DNA from: Flavobacteriaceae bacterium
GTDB taxonomy: Bacteria > Bacteroidota > Bacteroidia > Flavobacteriales > Flavobacteriaceae
Reading direction: 5' to 3'
Assembly (NCBI GenBank): GCA_021647885.1
Contig: JAKITV010000007.1
Location: 1-64,000 of the forward strand
DNA length: 64,000 nucleotides
The first letter of the stretch is position 1. Every line of letters begins with the position of its first letter. Under the pieces are notes generated by a model that searched no databases, had not been told where the DNA came from, and was given only the letters and a program-made list of their open reading frames with translations. Below, in pieces: positions 9,521 to 17,926 of this stretch. A program made the translations under genes and the position numbers.

Positions 9521-10059
9521 AACAAGCTATTATAAAAGCTAAAGAGAATAATCAAATGGCATTTAACTTTTTGTTAGATACTTTTTGGAATGACGTTTAT
9601 GGCTTTCAATTAAAACGTACTGAAAATGAAAATGATGCAGAAGATATTACGATTCAAACATTTTCTAGAGCGTTTGATAAAATAGACACTTTCGACGAAA
9701 ACTATAAATTTAAAACTTGGCTTTTTACTATTTCCAAAAATATTCATATTGATTTTCTACGCAAAAAGAAAACTTCAATATATCATGAAGAAACCGATAG
9801 CTCTACAGAACATTTTTATGATATTATTGATGAAACACCAACTCCAGAGGATAAAATCATAACAGAACAGAATCTGGCAAAACTACTACGTGACATTAAG
9901 AAGCTCAAACCACATTATCAAGAAGTAATAAACTTAAGATACTTTCAAGAATTAAGTTATTTAGAAATTTCAAAAAAGTTAAATGAGCCCATGAGTAATG
10001 TAAAAGTGAAATTACTTCGTGCCAAGAAATTACTTTCAGAAATTATTCAGAAGAAATAA
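9511..10059 (+). CDS. ECF-type sigma-70 factor, no adjacent anti-sigma
   Basis: A 182-residue ECF sigma factor: region 2 has DAEDITIQTFSRAFDKI, and region 4 YQEVINLRYFQELSYLEISK with a helix-turn-helix ending VKVKLLRAKKLL. The start is TTG at 9511, inside the end of the glycosyltransferase gene, and its TAA overlaps the next ATG (TAATG). Unlike the sigma factor at 6702 it has no neighbouring anti-sigma gene. Instead it is translationally coupled to a transporter, which may point to metal- or transport-linked control (inference). Confidence 0.9.
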   Translation: MEIKQAIIKAKENNQMAFNFLLDTFWNDVYGFQLKRTENENDAEDITIQTFSRAFDKIDTFDENYKFKTWLFTISKNIHIDFLRKKKTSIYHEETDSSTEHFYDIIDETPTPEDKIITEQNLAKLLRDIKKLKPHYQEVINLRYFQELSYLEISKKLNEPMSNVKVKLLRAKKLLSEIIQKK

Positions 10060-11273
10060 TGAAGTTTAATCTTAAAAAACTTGGTCCAGGTTTATTATTT
10101 GCTGGCGCTGCAATTGGTGTCTCTCACTTAGTACAATCTACAAAAGCTGGTGCCGAATTTGGTTTAGGACTAATTTGGGCTTTATTCTTGGTAAATTTAT
10201 TTAAATATCCCTTTTTTCAATATGGCCCACGATACGCTTCAGCCACAGGCGAAAGTTTGTTGGATGGTTACAAAAAATTAGGGAAAGGTGTTTTAGTTGC
10301 TTATTTCATTATAACATTTGCAACCATGTTCACTATACAAACAGCTGTTACTATAGTTACAGCTGGTTTAGCATCTTCTTTATTTGGAAGTTTTGTAAGT
10401 ATTGAAGTTTGGACTGTTATTATACTTGTAATCTGTTTTAGTTTTTTAATAATAGGCAAATACAAATTATTAGATAGTTTAATAAAGATTATCATAATTA
10501 TCCTAACAATTAGCACTTTGGCTGCTGTTGGCATTGCTTTACTAGATAATTCACAACCTATTTCATTTAAACAGGTTCTTCCAGATAATAGTTTAGAAAT
10601 TGCGTTTTTAATTGCTTTTATGGGATGGATGCCAGCGCCTTTAGATATTTCTGTTTGGCACTCGCTCTGGACTATTGAAAAAAGAAAAGATGACAAAGAA
10701 TTTAATACAAAATCTGCTCTTTTCGATTTTAATATTGGTTATTTAAGTACAATTATTTTAGGTGTCGGATTTGTTCTTTTAGGAACTTTAGTAATGCACT
10801 TTAGTGGAGAATCGTTTAGTGTTTCGGCTGGAGTATTTTCGAATCAACTTATAGAAATGTACACTAAGAGTCTGGGGAATTGGGCATATGTTATTATTGG
10901 TATTGCTGCATTTACAACAATGTTTAGCACAACTTTAACAACACTTGATGCTTCTCCTAGAGCAATGCACAAAACCACACAATTACTATTTAATAACAAT
11001 TTTAAGAAAGGTTATATCTTTTGGATACTAACTTTGGTTTTTGGCACTATAATTATCTTTTTTGCTTTCGCTTCAGAAATGGGATTATTAGTGAAAATCG
11101 CAACCATTTTATCGTTTTTAACCGCTCCTTTCTACGCCATAATAAATTATAAATTAATTAGTAGTAAACATACGCCTAAAACTTGGCGTCCTACTTTAAA
11201 ACTTCATGTTTTAAGCTGGTCTGGAATAATATTCTTAATAGGTTTTAGTATTTGGTTCCTAACTACTTTATAA
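10059..11273 (+). CDS. Nramp-related transporter lacking canonical metal motifs
   Basis: A 404-residue membrane protein with about 11 helices and the start GPGLLFAGAAIGVSHLV typical of the Nramp superfamily. Canonical Nramp proteins bind Mn/Fe through DPGN in helix 1 and an MPH motif in helix 6. Here helix 1 reads AIGVSH (18-23) and helix 6 reads MPAPLD (191-196), so the known metal ligands are absent. It is therefore a divergent clade whose substrate should not be assumed to be Mn or Fe. Nramp-related Mg transporters are one known example of altered sites. Its start overlaps the preceding sigma-factor stop. Confidence 0.85.
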   Translation: MKFNLKKLGPGLLFAGAAIGVSHLVQSTKAGAEFGLGLIWALFLVNLFKYPFFQYGPRYASATGESLLDGYKKLGKGVLVAYFIITFATMFTIQTAVTIVTAGLASSLFGSFVSIEVWTVIILVICFSFLIIGKYKLLDSLIKIIIIILTISTLAAVGIALLDNSQPISFKQVLPDNSLEIAFLIAFMGWMPAPLDISVWHSLWTIEKRKDDKEFNTKSALFDFNIGYLSTIILGVGFVLLGTLVMHFSGESFSVSAGVFSNQLIEMYTKSLGNWAYVIIGIAAFTTMFSTTLTTLDASPRAMHKTTQLLFNNNFKKGYIFWILTLVFGTIIIFFAFASEMGLLVKIATILSFLTAPFYAIINYKLISSKHTPKTWRPTLKLHVLSWSGIIFLIGFSIWFLTTL

Positions 11274-11296
11274 CATACTTTTAAGAGAATACTTTG

Positions 11297-11304
11297 TATA
11301 TTTG
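11297..11304 (+). promoter_or_regulatory. Promoter -7 box for lipA-gap
   Basis: TATATTTG matches the -7 consensus perfectly, 22 bases before the lipA ATG. Its position argues against the upstream TTG (11294) as a start codon. Confidence 0.6.
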
Positions 11305-11326
11305 CCCATTGAAAATTCAACAATTA

Positions 11327-12205
11327 ATGAGTCAAGAAACTGTTACAAATAGAGTACAAGAACGAAAATCAAAACCAAAATGGTTGCGTGTAAAACTTCC
11401 TACAGGAAAGAAATACACCGAACTTCGTAGTCTAGTTGATAAATACAGTTTAAATACTATTTGTGTTTCTGGAAGCTGTCCAAACATGGGAGAATGTTGG
11501 GGAGAAGGTACAGCAACCTTTATGATTCTTGGTAATATTTGCACAAGATCTTGTGGGTTTTGTGGTGTAAAAACCGGAAGACCGGAAAATGTGGATTGGG
11601 ACGAACCAGAAAAAGTAGCACGCTCCATAAAACTCATGAAAATTAAACACGCAGTATTAACAAGTGTAGATCGTGATGATTTGAAAGATATGGGAAGTAT
11701 TATGTGGGCTGAAACTGTTAAAGCTGTTCGTAGGATGAATCCTGAAACTACTATGGAAACACTTATTCCAGACTTTCAAGGTATAGAACAACATTTAAAC
11801 AGAATTCTTGAAGTTACTCCTGAAGTAATCTCGCATAATATTGAAACTGTTAGGCGTTTAACACGAGAAGTACGAATTCAAGCAAAATACGATAGAAGTC
11901 TTGGAGTCCTAAAATATTTAAAAGAACAAGGACAAAGGCGCACAAAATCTGGTATTATGTTAGGTTTAGGTGAAACTCGTGAAGAAGTTATAGAAACCTT
12001 ACACGACCTTAAAAATGCTAATGTAGATATTATTACTATTGGTCAATACCTACAGCCAAGCAAGAAGCACCTTCCTGTAGAACAATTTGTTACACCAGAT
12101 CAATTTAAAGAATACGAAGCAATAGGTTTAGATTTAGGTTTCCGCCACGTAGAAAGCAGTGCGCTTGTTAGATCTTCTTATAAAGCTCAAAAACACATCA
12201 ATTAA
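11327..12205 (+). CDS. lipA: Lipoyl synthase
   Basis: Radical SAM enzyme that inserts two sulfurs into octanoyl-lipoyl domains. Both iron-sulfur clusters are visible: the auxiliary cluster C46-x4-C51-x5-C57 ([12 protein letters not shown]) and the radical SAM cluster C72-x3-C76-x2-C79. The RSSYKA segment near the C-terminus (282-287) supplies the conserved serine ligand. I use ATG 11327 (292 residues), because the upstream extension would begin inside the promoter. gap follows after two bases, so they are probably co-transcribed. Confidence 0.96.
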   Translation: MSQETVTNRVQERKSKPKWLRVKLPTGKKYTELRSLVDKYSLNTICVSGSCPNMGECWGEGTATFMILGNICTRSCGFCGVKTGRPENVDWDEPEKVARSIKLMKIKHAVLTSVDRDDLKDMGSIMWAETVKAVRRMNPETTMETLIPDFQGIEQHLNRILEVTPEVISHNIETVRRLTREVRIQAKYDRSLGVLKYLKEQGQRRTKSGIMLGLGETREEVIETLHDLKNANVDIITIGQYLQPSKKHLPVEQFVTPDQFKEYEAIGLDLGFRHVESSALVRSSYKAQKHIN

Positions 12206-12207
12206 TT

Positions 12208-13203
12208 ATGATTAATGTTGCCATAAATGGTTTCGGAAGAATAGGCAGACGTGTATTTCGGTTATTACAAGACCACAAAAACATTCAAGTTGTTGCCATT
12301 AACGATTTGGCAGATGCAAAAACATTAAGTCATCTTCTTAAATATGATAGTATTCATGGCGTATTTCAAGGTAAAATAAGTTATAATTCAAGCCACATTA
12401 TAGTAAATGATAAAACTATTGCACTTCAAAATAAAAGCAATATTGAATCTATTAATTGGAAACCATACAACATAGATTTCGTTATTGAAGCCACAGGAAA
12501 GTTTAGAACTACTGAAGCTATACAACATCATATTACTAATGGAGCGTCACGTGTAATTCTTGCTGCACCTCCAATAGATGATTCTATCAAAACAATAGTA
12601 TTAGGAGTTAACGACCATATTGTAGATAATAATGACAAAATATTATCAAACGCATCATGTACAACAAACAATGCAGCTCCAATGATAGATATCATAAATA
12701 ATCTCTGCGGAATTAAACAAGCATACATAACTACAATACATTCTTATACAACAGACCAAAGTTTACACGACCAACCTCATCGTGATTTACGTCGTGCAAG
12801 AGCAGCTGGGCAATCTATTGTACCAACCACAACAGGAGCGGCAAAAGCATTAACAAAAATATTTCCAGAATTATCCAACGTTATTGGTGGCTGTGGTATT
12901 AGAGTTCCTGTTGCCAATGGATCGCTTACAGATATTACTTTTAATGTAATCGAAAACACATCAGTAGATGAAATTAATGCCGCTTTTAAATTAGCATCTA
13001 AAACTAAATATAAAGGTATTTTAGAATACACCGAAGACCCAATAGTATCTATCGACATCGTTGGAAACCCTCATTCTTGTATTTTTGATTCACTTATGAC
13101 TTCTGTTATTGGCAACATGGTAAAAATTATAGGATGGTACGATAATGAAACAGGATATTCTTACAGAATTATTAATTTAATCGAGAAATTATCAAATACA
13201 TAA
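12208..13203 (+). CDS. gap: Glyceraldehyde-3-phosphate dehydrogenase
   Basis: Type I GAPDH of 331 residues, oxidising and phosphorylating glyceraldehyde 3-phosphate with NAD(P)+. It has the Rossmann GFGRIGR (8-14), the cofactor-selecting INDLAD (31-36), catalytic C151 in ASCTTN and the active-site H178. The segment after the catalytic cysteine is SCTTNNAAP rather than the common SCTTNCLAP, a lineage variant. Flavobacteria often carry a second gap gene elsewhere, so whether this copy is glycolytic or gluconeogenic cannot be told. Confidence 0.95.
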   Translation: MINVAINGFGRIGRRVFRLLQDHKNIQVVAINDLADAKTLSHLLKYDSIHGVFQGKISYNSSHIIVNDKTIALQNKSNIESINWKPYNIDFVIEATGKFRTTEAIQHHITNGASRVILAAPPIDDSIKTIVLGVNDHIVDNNDKILSNASCTTNNAAPMIDIINNLCGIKQAYITTIHSYTTDQSLHDQPHRDLRRARAAGQSIVPTTTGAAKALTKIFPELSNVIGGCGIRVPVANGSLTDITFNVIENTSVDEINAAFKLASKTKYKGILEYTEDPIVSIDIVGNPHSCIFDSLMTSVIGNMVKIIGWYDNETGYSYRIINLIEKLSNT

Positions 13204-13204
13204 A

Positions 13205-13274
13205 TTATCGACAAAATACAAAAAAAATAAAAAAAAGTGTATTTTATCGAATAAATAGTTATATTTGTCGATAA
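13205..13274. promoter_or_regulatory. Inverted TTATCGACAAA repeat, putative operator
   Basis: TTATCGACAAA at 13205-13215 is matched by its perfect reverse complement TTTGTCGATAA at 13264-13274, 48 bases apart. A third TTATCGA core lies between them at 13244-13250. The downstream arm overlaps the -7 box (13260-13267). The layout suggests a regulator with two or three operator half-sites controlling the histidine-kinase gene that starts at 13287. The binding protein is unknown. Confidence 0.55.
13260..13267 (+). promoter_or_regulatory. Promoter -7 box for hybrid histidine kinase
   Basis: TATATTTG fits TAnnTTTG exactly, 19 bases before the ATG at 13287, and overlaps the right arm of the TTATCGACAAA inverted repeat. 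Confidence 0.55.
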
Positions 13275-13286
13275 AGTTAACCTAAA

Positions 13287-15515
13287 ATGCCCCAAATCAA
13301 ATATTACATATTTGTTTTTTTAGTTTTAATTGCATCGCAAACTTATCCTCAAAATAGAATTGAAGACGATCCTACTTTGGAACAAAACAAAGTTGAAGTT
13401 GCTGTAGATAATGCTGAGAGAGATGTACAAAATGGTAATTTTTATAATGCCATAAAAACTCTTAAACAAGCTCTTCTTATTTTAGAAAACATAGAGGATA
13501 AGAAAGGGCAAGGAATAATTCTTTCTAAAATCGCAAAACTCCAATATAACATTGAAGAACCTAAAAATGCTAAATCTTCAATAATTAAGGCTATTGCTAT
13601 ACAAAGTAGTATTGATGACAAATTAAATTTAGCAAAATCCAGATATATCTATGGTTCAATATATTTAGGAGAAAAAGATTACAAAAATGCTTTAGAATAT
13701 TTTAAATCCTCAAAAACAATATTTGAAGAAGAAAACCTTAACGAACTTATTGCCGAAGTTACTTTAAGTGAAGCTAAAGCACTTATTGGATTAGATAGTC
13801 TAAATGAAGCAAACTCACTTGTAGAAAAAACAATAATATTATCGAAAAAAGACAACTTAACGCCTTTATTAAGTGAAGCACTTATAAAAAGTGGAGTCAT
13901 TGCTTGTAGACAAAAGAGATATAAAGCTGCACTATCTCAAGCCATGGAAGGTTCAAAAATGGCTAAGAATGATGAAAATCTAGAGGTTTTAAACGAAAGC
14001 TATTTTCTGTTAAGCAATATATACTCTGAAACAAAAAATTATGAGTTAGCAAGTAAAAACTTAAGATTATATATAGAGCTTAATAACTCCATGTTACAAA
14101 GTAGAAGCGAGAAGTTATCGCTCGAAAAGAGAGCACAGTTTATAATTGATGATAAAGATGCAGTAATAAAACTTCAAGCCGATGAGCTAAACGAAAAAGA
14201 AGAAGAAAATAGCTTGAGCAAATTAACAACGATATTAAGTATCGGGCTTATAACGATACTTTCATTATTAACTTTATCTTTATATAAAAACAACAATATT
14301 AGACTTAAAACTAATAATATGTTGTTCAAAAAAAATAGAGAACTTCTAACAGAAAAAGAAAGAGCCGAAATTGCTGCAACAGCCAAATCAAATTTCTTAT
14401 CTACTGTAACACACGAATTGAGAACTCCGCTTTACGCTGTTACTGGTTTAACAAATATGCTTTTGGAAGAAAATCCAAAACCAGATCAAATTCAACATTT
14501 AAAATCGCTTAAATTTTCGGGAGACTACCTTTTAACTTTTATTAATGACATACTCCAAATCAATAAAATTGAAGCTAATAAGGTAGAACTAGACCCAGAA
14601 ACTTTTAATTTAAAGCATAAAGTAGAAAACGTAGCGGCAGCTTTAAATAATTCTGCTTTAGATAACAATATTGCTATTCATATTGAATACGATAAATCAC
14701 TTCCAGAGGTATTTAATGGAGACCAATTAAAAATCTCTCAAATATTAATTAATTTAATTGGCAACTCGATTAAGTTTACCAAAGATGGTGATATTTGGAT
14801 TAGAATCCTTAAAATAGATCAAAATCAAAGTCTATATAAAATACGGTTGGAAGTTGAAGATAATGGGATTGGGATTACAAAAGAAAAGCAAGAGCATATG
14901 TTCGAGAGTTTTTCTCAAGGCTCTATTCAAATTAATCGAAAATACGGAGGAACAGGTTTAGGATTATCAATAGTTAAAGGTCTTGTAGATATACTTAAAG
15001 GTAAAGTGTATTTAAAAAGTGAATTAGGACAAGGCACAACTTTTAGTATTGAATTACCTTTAAAAGAATCTAAAGAAATCATTAAGCCAGAGAAGAAAGA
15101 CTTATTTAAAAATGTAAACGATATAGATTTAAGTAAAATAATTATTCTAATTGTCGAAGACAATAAGATTAACCAAATGATAACTAAAAAAATCTTATCC
15201 AAAATGAACCTTAACTGTGAAGTTGTAGATAATGGCGAAGATGCTGTAGACATGGTTAAAGAAAATACATACGACATAGTACTTATGGATATTCATATGC
15301 CAGGAATTAGTGGTATCGAAGCTACAAAAAGGATAAGAACATTCGACAAAGAGCTTACCATATTTGCACTTACAGCAGTAACATTAGAAGATAAAATGCA
15401 GGAGTTTGATGAAGCTGGTTTTGATGATATTATTTCTAAACCATTTAAACAAGAAGATTTTGAAAAGAAATTATTCTCTGCTCTATTTAAAAATAAGTCT
15501 TCTGCTTCAGCTTAG
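13287..15515 (+). CDS. TPR-containing hybrid sensor histidine kinase
   Basis: A 742-residue membrane sensor. Order of parts: signal peptide (1-21), TPR-like helical repeats in the periplasm (about 40-270), one transmembrane helix (about 314-333), a HisKA domain with the phospho-accepting H376 in STVTHELRTPL, an HATPase domain (N493 in the N box; VEDNGIGI 523-530; YGGTGLGL 553-560), and a C-terminal receiver with E624/D625, phospho-acceptor D668 (MDIHMPG), T696 and K718. No DNA-binding domain is fused or adjacent, so the output partner is elsewhere. It is probably controlled through the inverted repeat just upstream. Confidence 0.94.
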   Translation: MPQIKYYIFVFLVLIASQTYPQNRIEDDPTLEQNKVEVAVDNAERDVQNGNFYNAIKTLKQALLILENIEDKKGQGIILSKIAKLQYNIEEPKNAKSSIIKAIAIQSSIDDKLNLAKSRYIYGSIYLGEKDYKNALEYFKSSKTIFEEENLNELIAEVTLSEAKALIGLDSLNEANSLVEKTIILSKKDNLTPLLSEALIKSGVIACRQKRYKAALSQAMEGSKMAKNDENLEVLNESYFLLSNIYSETKNYELASKNLRLYIELNNSMLQSRSEKLSLEKRAQFIIDDKDAVIKLQADELNEKEEENSLSKLTTILSIGLITILSLLTLSLYKNNNIRLKTNNMLFKKNRELLTEKERAEIAATAKSNFLSTVTHELRTPLYAVTGLTNMLLEENPKPDQIQHLKSLKFSGDYLLTFINDILQINKIEANKVELDPETFNLKHKVENVAAALNNSALDNNIAIHIEYDKSLPEVFNGDQLKISQILINLIGNSIKFTKDGDIWIRILKIDQNQSLYKIRLEVEDNGIGITKEKQEHMFESFSQGSIQINRKYGGTGLGLSIVKGLVDILKGKVYLKSELGQGTTFSIELPLKESKEIIKPEKKDLFKNVNDIDLSKIIILIVEDNKINQMITKKILSKMNLNCEVVDNGEDAVDMVKENTYDIVLMDIHMPGISGIEATKRIRTFDKELTIFALTAVTLEDKMQEFDEAGFDDIISKPFKQEDFEKKLFSALFKNKSSASA

Positions 15516-15525
15516 TTACGACTTA

Positions 15526-15686
15526 TACCAATTTAATTTTGTGATGTCGTAATAATTGTATTGAGTTGTTTTTTGCAAGATTGAAGAGAAAATTATTTAG
15601 CATAGCCTTTGTTATAGTAAATAATTTTTACAAAAATATTGTGAAAAAGAAACAATATAATGCGACCTTATAAATTTAAATTGGTA
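15526..15686. mobile_element. MITE-like element with terminal inverted repeats
   Basis: A 161-base non-coding unit begins TACCAATTTAA and ends TTAAATTGGTA. The terminal repeats extend imperfectly inward for about 24 bases (left ...GATGTCG, right rc ...AAGGTCG). A TTA triplet flanks both ends (15523-15525 and 15687-15689), consistent with a 3-bp TNA target duplication as seen for IS5-group elements. There is no transposase. The right end supplies the last two codons and the stop of lpxK. Confidence 0.6.
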
Positions 15687-16683
15687 TTACATATTCATTA
15701 ACAAGATTGTCAAATTTTTCATTGCTAAAAATCTGCATTTCAATTGGTAAATAAAACAATCGCTCTTTAGCAATATTATCCTTTAATCTCATATAATCTT
15801 TTTCTGTAGTTAAAATTAAGGGTTTGGTGTTTAGCAACTTTAACTCACTTTCCGTAAAGTTATGATGGTCTTTAAAGTTTAAATGCTCAAAGTTATAACC
15901 ACTCTTTTTCAAAAAATTCAATAATGGTTTTGGATTGGCAATTCCTGTAACTAAAGTAAATCTTTCTTTCTGTAAATTAATTAAAGGCTCACTTAGTTGA
16001 TAGCCATAAACCGTTTCAGAATATTTAATTGTGCTAAAAAACACCTTTTGTAAGGAAAGTGGTTTTAATTTTGTAATTATTTCTTTTCTTTTACTTTCAT
16101 TCAAATCGTCAGGACATTTAGTAACAACTATTATTTGTGCTCTTTTCGCTCCAATTTTAGATTCGCGCAAATTACCTGTTGGCAATACAAAATCATCAAC
16201 ATAAAGTTTATCAAAAGCTGTTAACAGTATATTTAATCCAGCTTTAACTTTTCTATGCTGAAAAGCGTCATCTAACAATATAATTTCTGGAACATTCTGT
16301 AATTGTTTTAACTGTGCAATTCCATTTTGCCTATTGCCATCCACACTTACAATAATATCTTTAAATTTTTGATGGAATTGAAAAGGTTCATCTCCAATTT
16401 TTTCTGCTGAAGCATTTTCATCTGCAATACAAAAACCTTTGGTATTCCGTTTATAACCTCTACTTAGTGTTGCAACTTTATATTTGCCTTTTAGCAATCG
16501 TATTAAGTATTCAATCATTGGTGATTTACCTGTACCACCAACACTTAAATTACCAACACAAATAATAGGAAAATTATACGATTTCGATTTAAAAATACCA
16601 ATATCGTAAAAGTAATTACGAAACCAAGTAACTACAAAGTAAATAGGAACGATTGGGAATAATATTTTTCGGATAAAATTCAT
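15676..16683 (-). CDS. lpxK: Tetraacyldisaccharide 4'-kinase
   Basis: Inner-membrane kinase that phosphorylates the 4' position of the lipid A disaccharide. It has a membrane-associated N-terminus (1-30), the P-loop GNLSVGGTGKSP (44-55), and the family motif LDDAFQHR. Length 335 is normal. The C-terminus (..EYVIPI) and its TAA stop come from the terminal repeat of the MITE-like element, so the original end of the gene was probably altered without harming the catalytic core. It is convergent with the histidine kinase. Confidence 0.94.
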   Translation of the reverse strand: MNFIRKILFPIVPIYFVVTWFRNYFYDIGIFKSKSYNFPIICVGNLSVGGTGKSPMIEYLIRLLKGKYKVATLSRGYKRNTKGFCIADENASAEKIGDEPFQFHQKFKDIIVSVDGNRQNGIAQLKQLQNVPEIILLDDAFQHRKVKAGLNILLTAFDKLYVDDFVLPTGNLRESKIGAKRAQIIVVTKCPDDLNESKRKEIITKLKPLSLQKVFFSTIKYSETVYGYQLSEPLINLQKERFTLVTGIANPKPLLNFLKKSGYNFEHLNFKDHHNFTESELKLLNTKPLILTTEKDYMRLKDNIAKERLFYLPIEMQIFSNEKFDNLVNEYVIPI

Positions 16684-16804
16684 AGCTACTAAACCGACTT
16701 GAATGGAATAATTAATACATTGACCAATTTAGTAATTATTTTATTCATCAAAGGTTACATCTATCAACTTAAAAAATAAAAATCTTTAGATGAAAGTAAT
16801 TATT

Positions 16805-16812
16805 TATATTTG
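16805..16812 (+). promoter_or_regulatory. Promoter -7 box for nif3 operon
   Basis: TATATTTG, an exact TAnnTTTG match, 17 bases before the ATG at 16830. Confidence 0.5.
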
Positions 16813-16829
16813 AAGTAAAACATAAATTC

Positions 16830-17924
16830 ATGATTGTTCAAGACGTTATAAATCATCTCGAAGAGTTATCTCCTTTGGCATACGCAGAAGACTTTGATAA
16901 TGTAGGTCTTCTTGTCGGCAACAAAAACACACAACTTACTGGCATTCTAGTCACTTTAGATACGCTGGAAGCGGTTGTAGATGAAGCCATAGAAAACAAT
17001 TGTAATCTTATAGTTAGCTTTCATCCTATTATTTTTAAAGGCCTAAAAAAATTAACTGGTAAAAGCTATGTCGAACGTGTGGTTATGAAAGCCATAAAAC
17101 ACGACATTGCCATATTTGCAATGCATACAGCTTTGGATAATGCTTTACAAGGTGTAAACGATATGATTTGTGAGAAAATTGGGCTCATAAATAAACAAAT
17201 CTTAATTCCTCAAACTGGGACTATAAAAAAGCTCACTACTTATGCTCCAAAAGAAGAAGCCGATAAGCTTCGAGAAGCATTATTTAATGCAGGAGCTGGA
17301 AATATTGGTAATTATAACGAATGTAGTTTTAATGCTGAAGGCATTGGGACTTATAAAGGAAATATTAACTCAAACCCAAGCAAAGGGAAAAAAGGAACAT
17401 TACATTTTGAACCCGAAATCCAAATTTCGGTAACCTATGCTAAACATTTAGAGTCAAAAATAATAAAAACACTTTTTAAAGTACATTCTTATGATGAAGT
17501 TGCTTACGAAATAACCACTTTAGAAAATAAAAATCAGCATATCGGAATGGGAATGATAGGAGAACTGGAAAAGCCAATGGAAGAAGCTTCTTTTTTAAAT
17601 CACTTAAAATCTAAAATGAATACCAAATGTGTTAGACACTCGGGTTTGATAGGTAAACCAATACAAAAAGTTGCAGTTCTTGGAGGTTCAGGAAGTTTTG
17701 CAATAAATGAAGCAAAAGTAGCTAAAGCTGATGCTTTTATTACTGCCGACCTTAAATATCACGACTTTTTTGCTGCCGAAAATAGCATCCTTTTAGCCGA
17801 TATCGGACACTATGAAAGTGAACAATTCACAAAAAATATTTTAGTAGCATTTCTTATAAAAAAAATGCCTAATTTTGCAGTCGTTTTATCAAAGACAAAT
17901 ACCAATCCAGTAAAGTATTTATAA
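16830..17924 (+). CDS. Nif3-like dinuclear metal-centre protein
   Basis: A NIF3/YbgI (DUF34) family protein of 364 residues, the long version with an inserted PII/CutA-like domain (about 125-240) seen in many Gram-positives and Bacteroidota. Metal-binding residues are visible in SFHPIIFKG (H65), LDTLEAVVDEA, AMHTALDN (H98 area) and the C-terminal DIGHYESE. The family forms hexameric toroids with two metals per subunit; its role is still debated (GTP cyclohydrolase-like or metal-insertion functions have been proposed). It is followed two bases later by the coiled-coil protein gene, a conserved pairing. Confidence 0.92.
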   Translation: MIVQDVINHLEELSPLAYAEDFDNVGLLVGNKNTQLTGILVTLDTLEAVVDEAIENNCNLIVSFHPIIFKGLKKLTGKSYVERVVMKAIKHDIAIFAMHTALDNALQGVNDMICEKIGLINKQILIPQTGTIKKLTTYAPKEEADKLREALFNAGAGNIGNYNECSFNAEGIGTYKGNINSNPSKGKKGTLHFEPEIQISVTYAKHLESKIIKTLFKVHSYDEVAYEITTLENKNQHIGMGMIGELEKPMEEASFLNHLKSKMNTKCVRHSGLIGKPIQKVAVLGGSGSFAINEAKVAKADAFITADLKYHDFFAAENSILLADIGHYESEQFTKNILVAFLIKKMPNFAVVLSKTNTNPVKYL

Positions 17925-17926
17925 AC

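Noticed and set aside
11294..11326. TTG start at 11294 for lipA
   Set aside because: It would overlap the -7 box TATATTTG; ATG 11327 gives the normal lipoyl synthase N-terminus.
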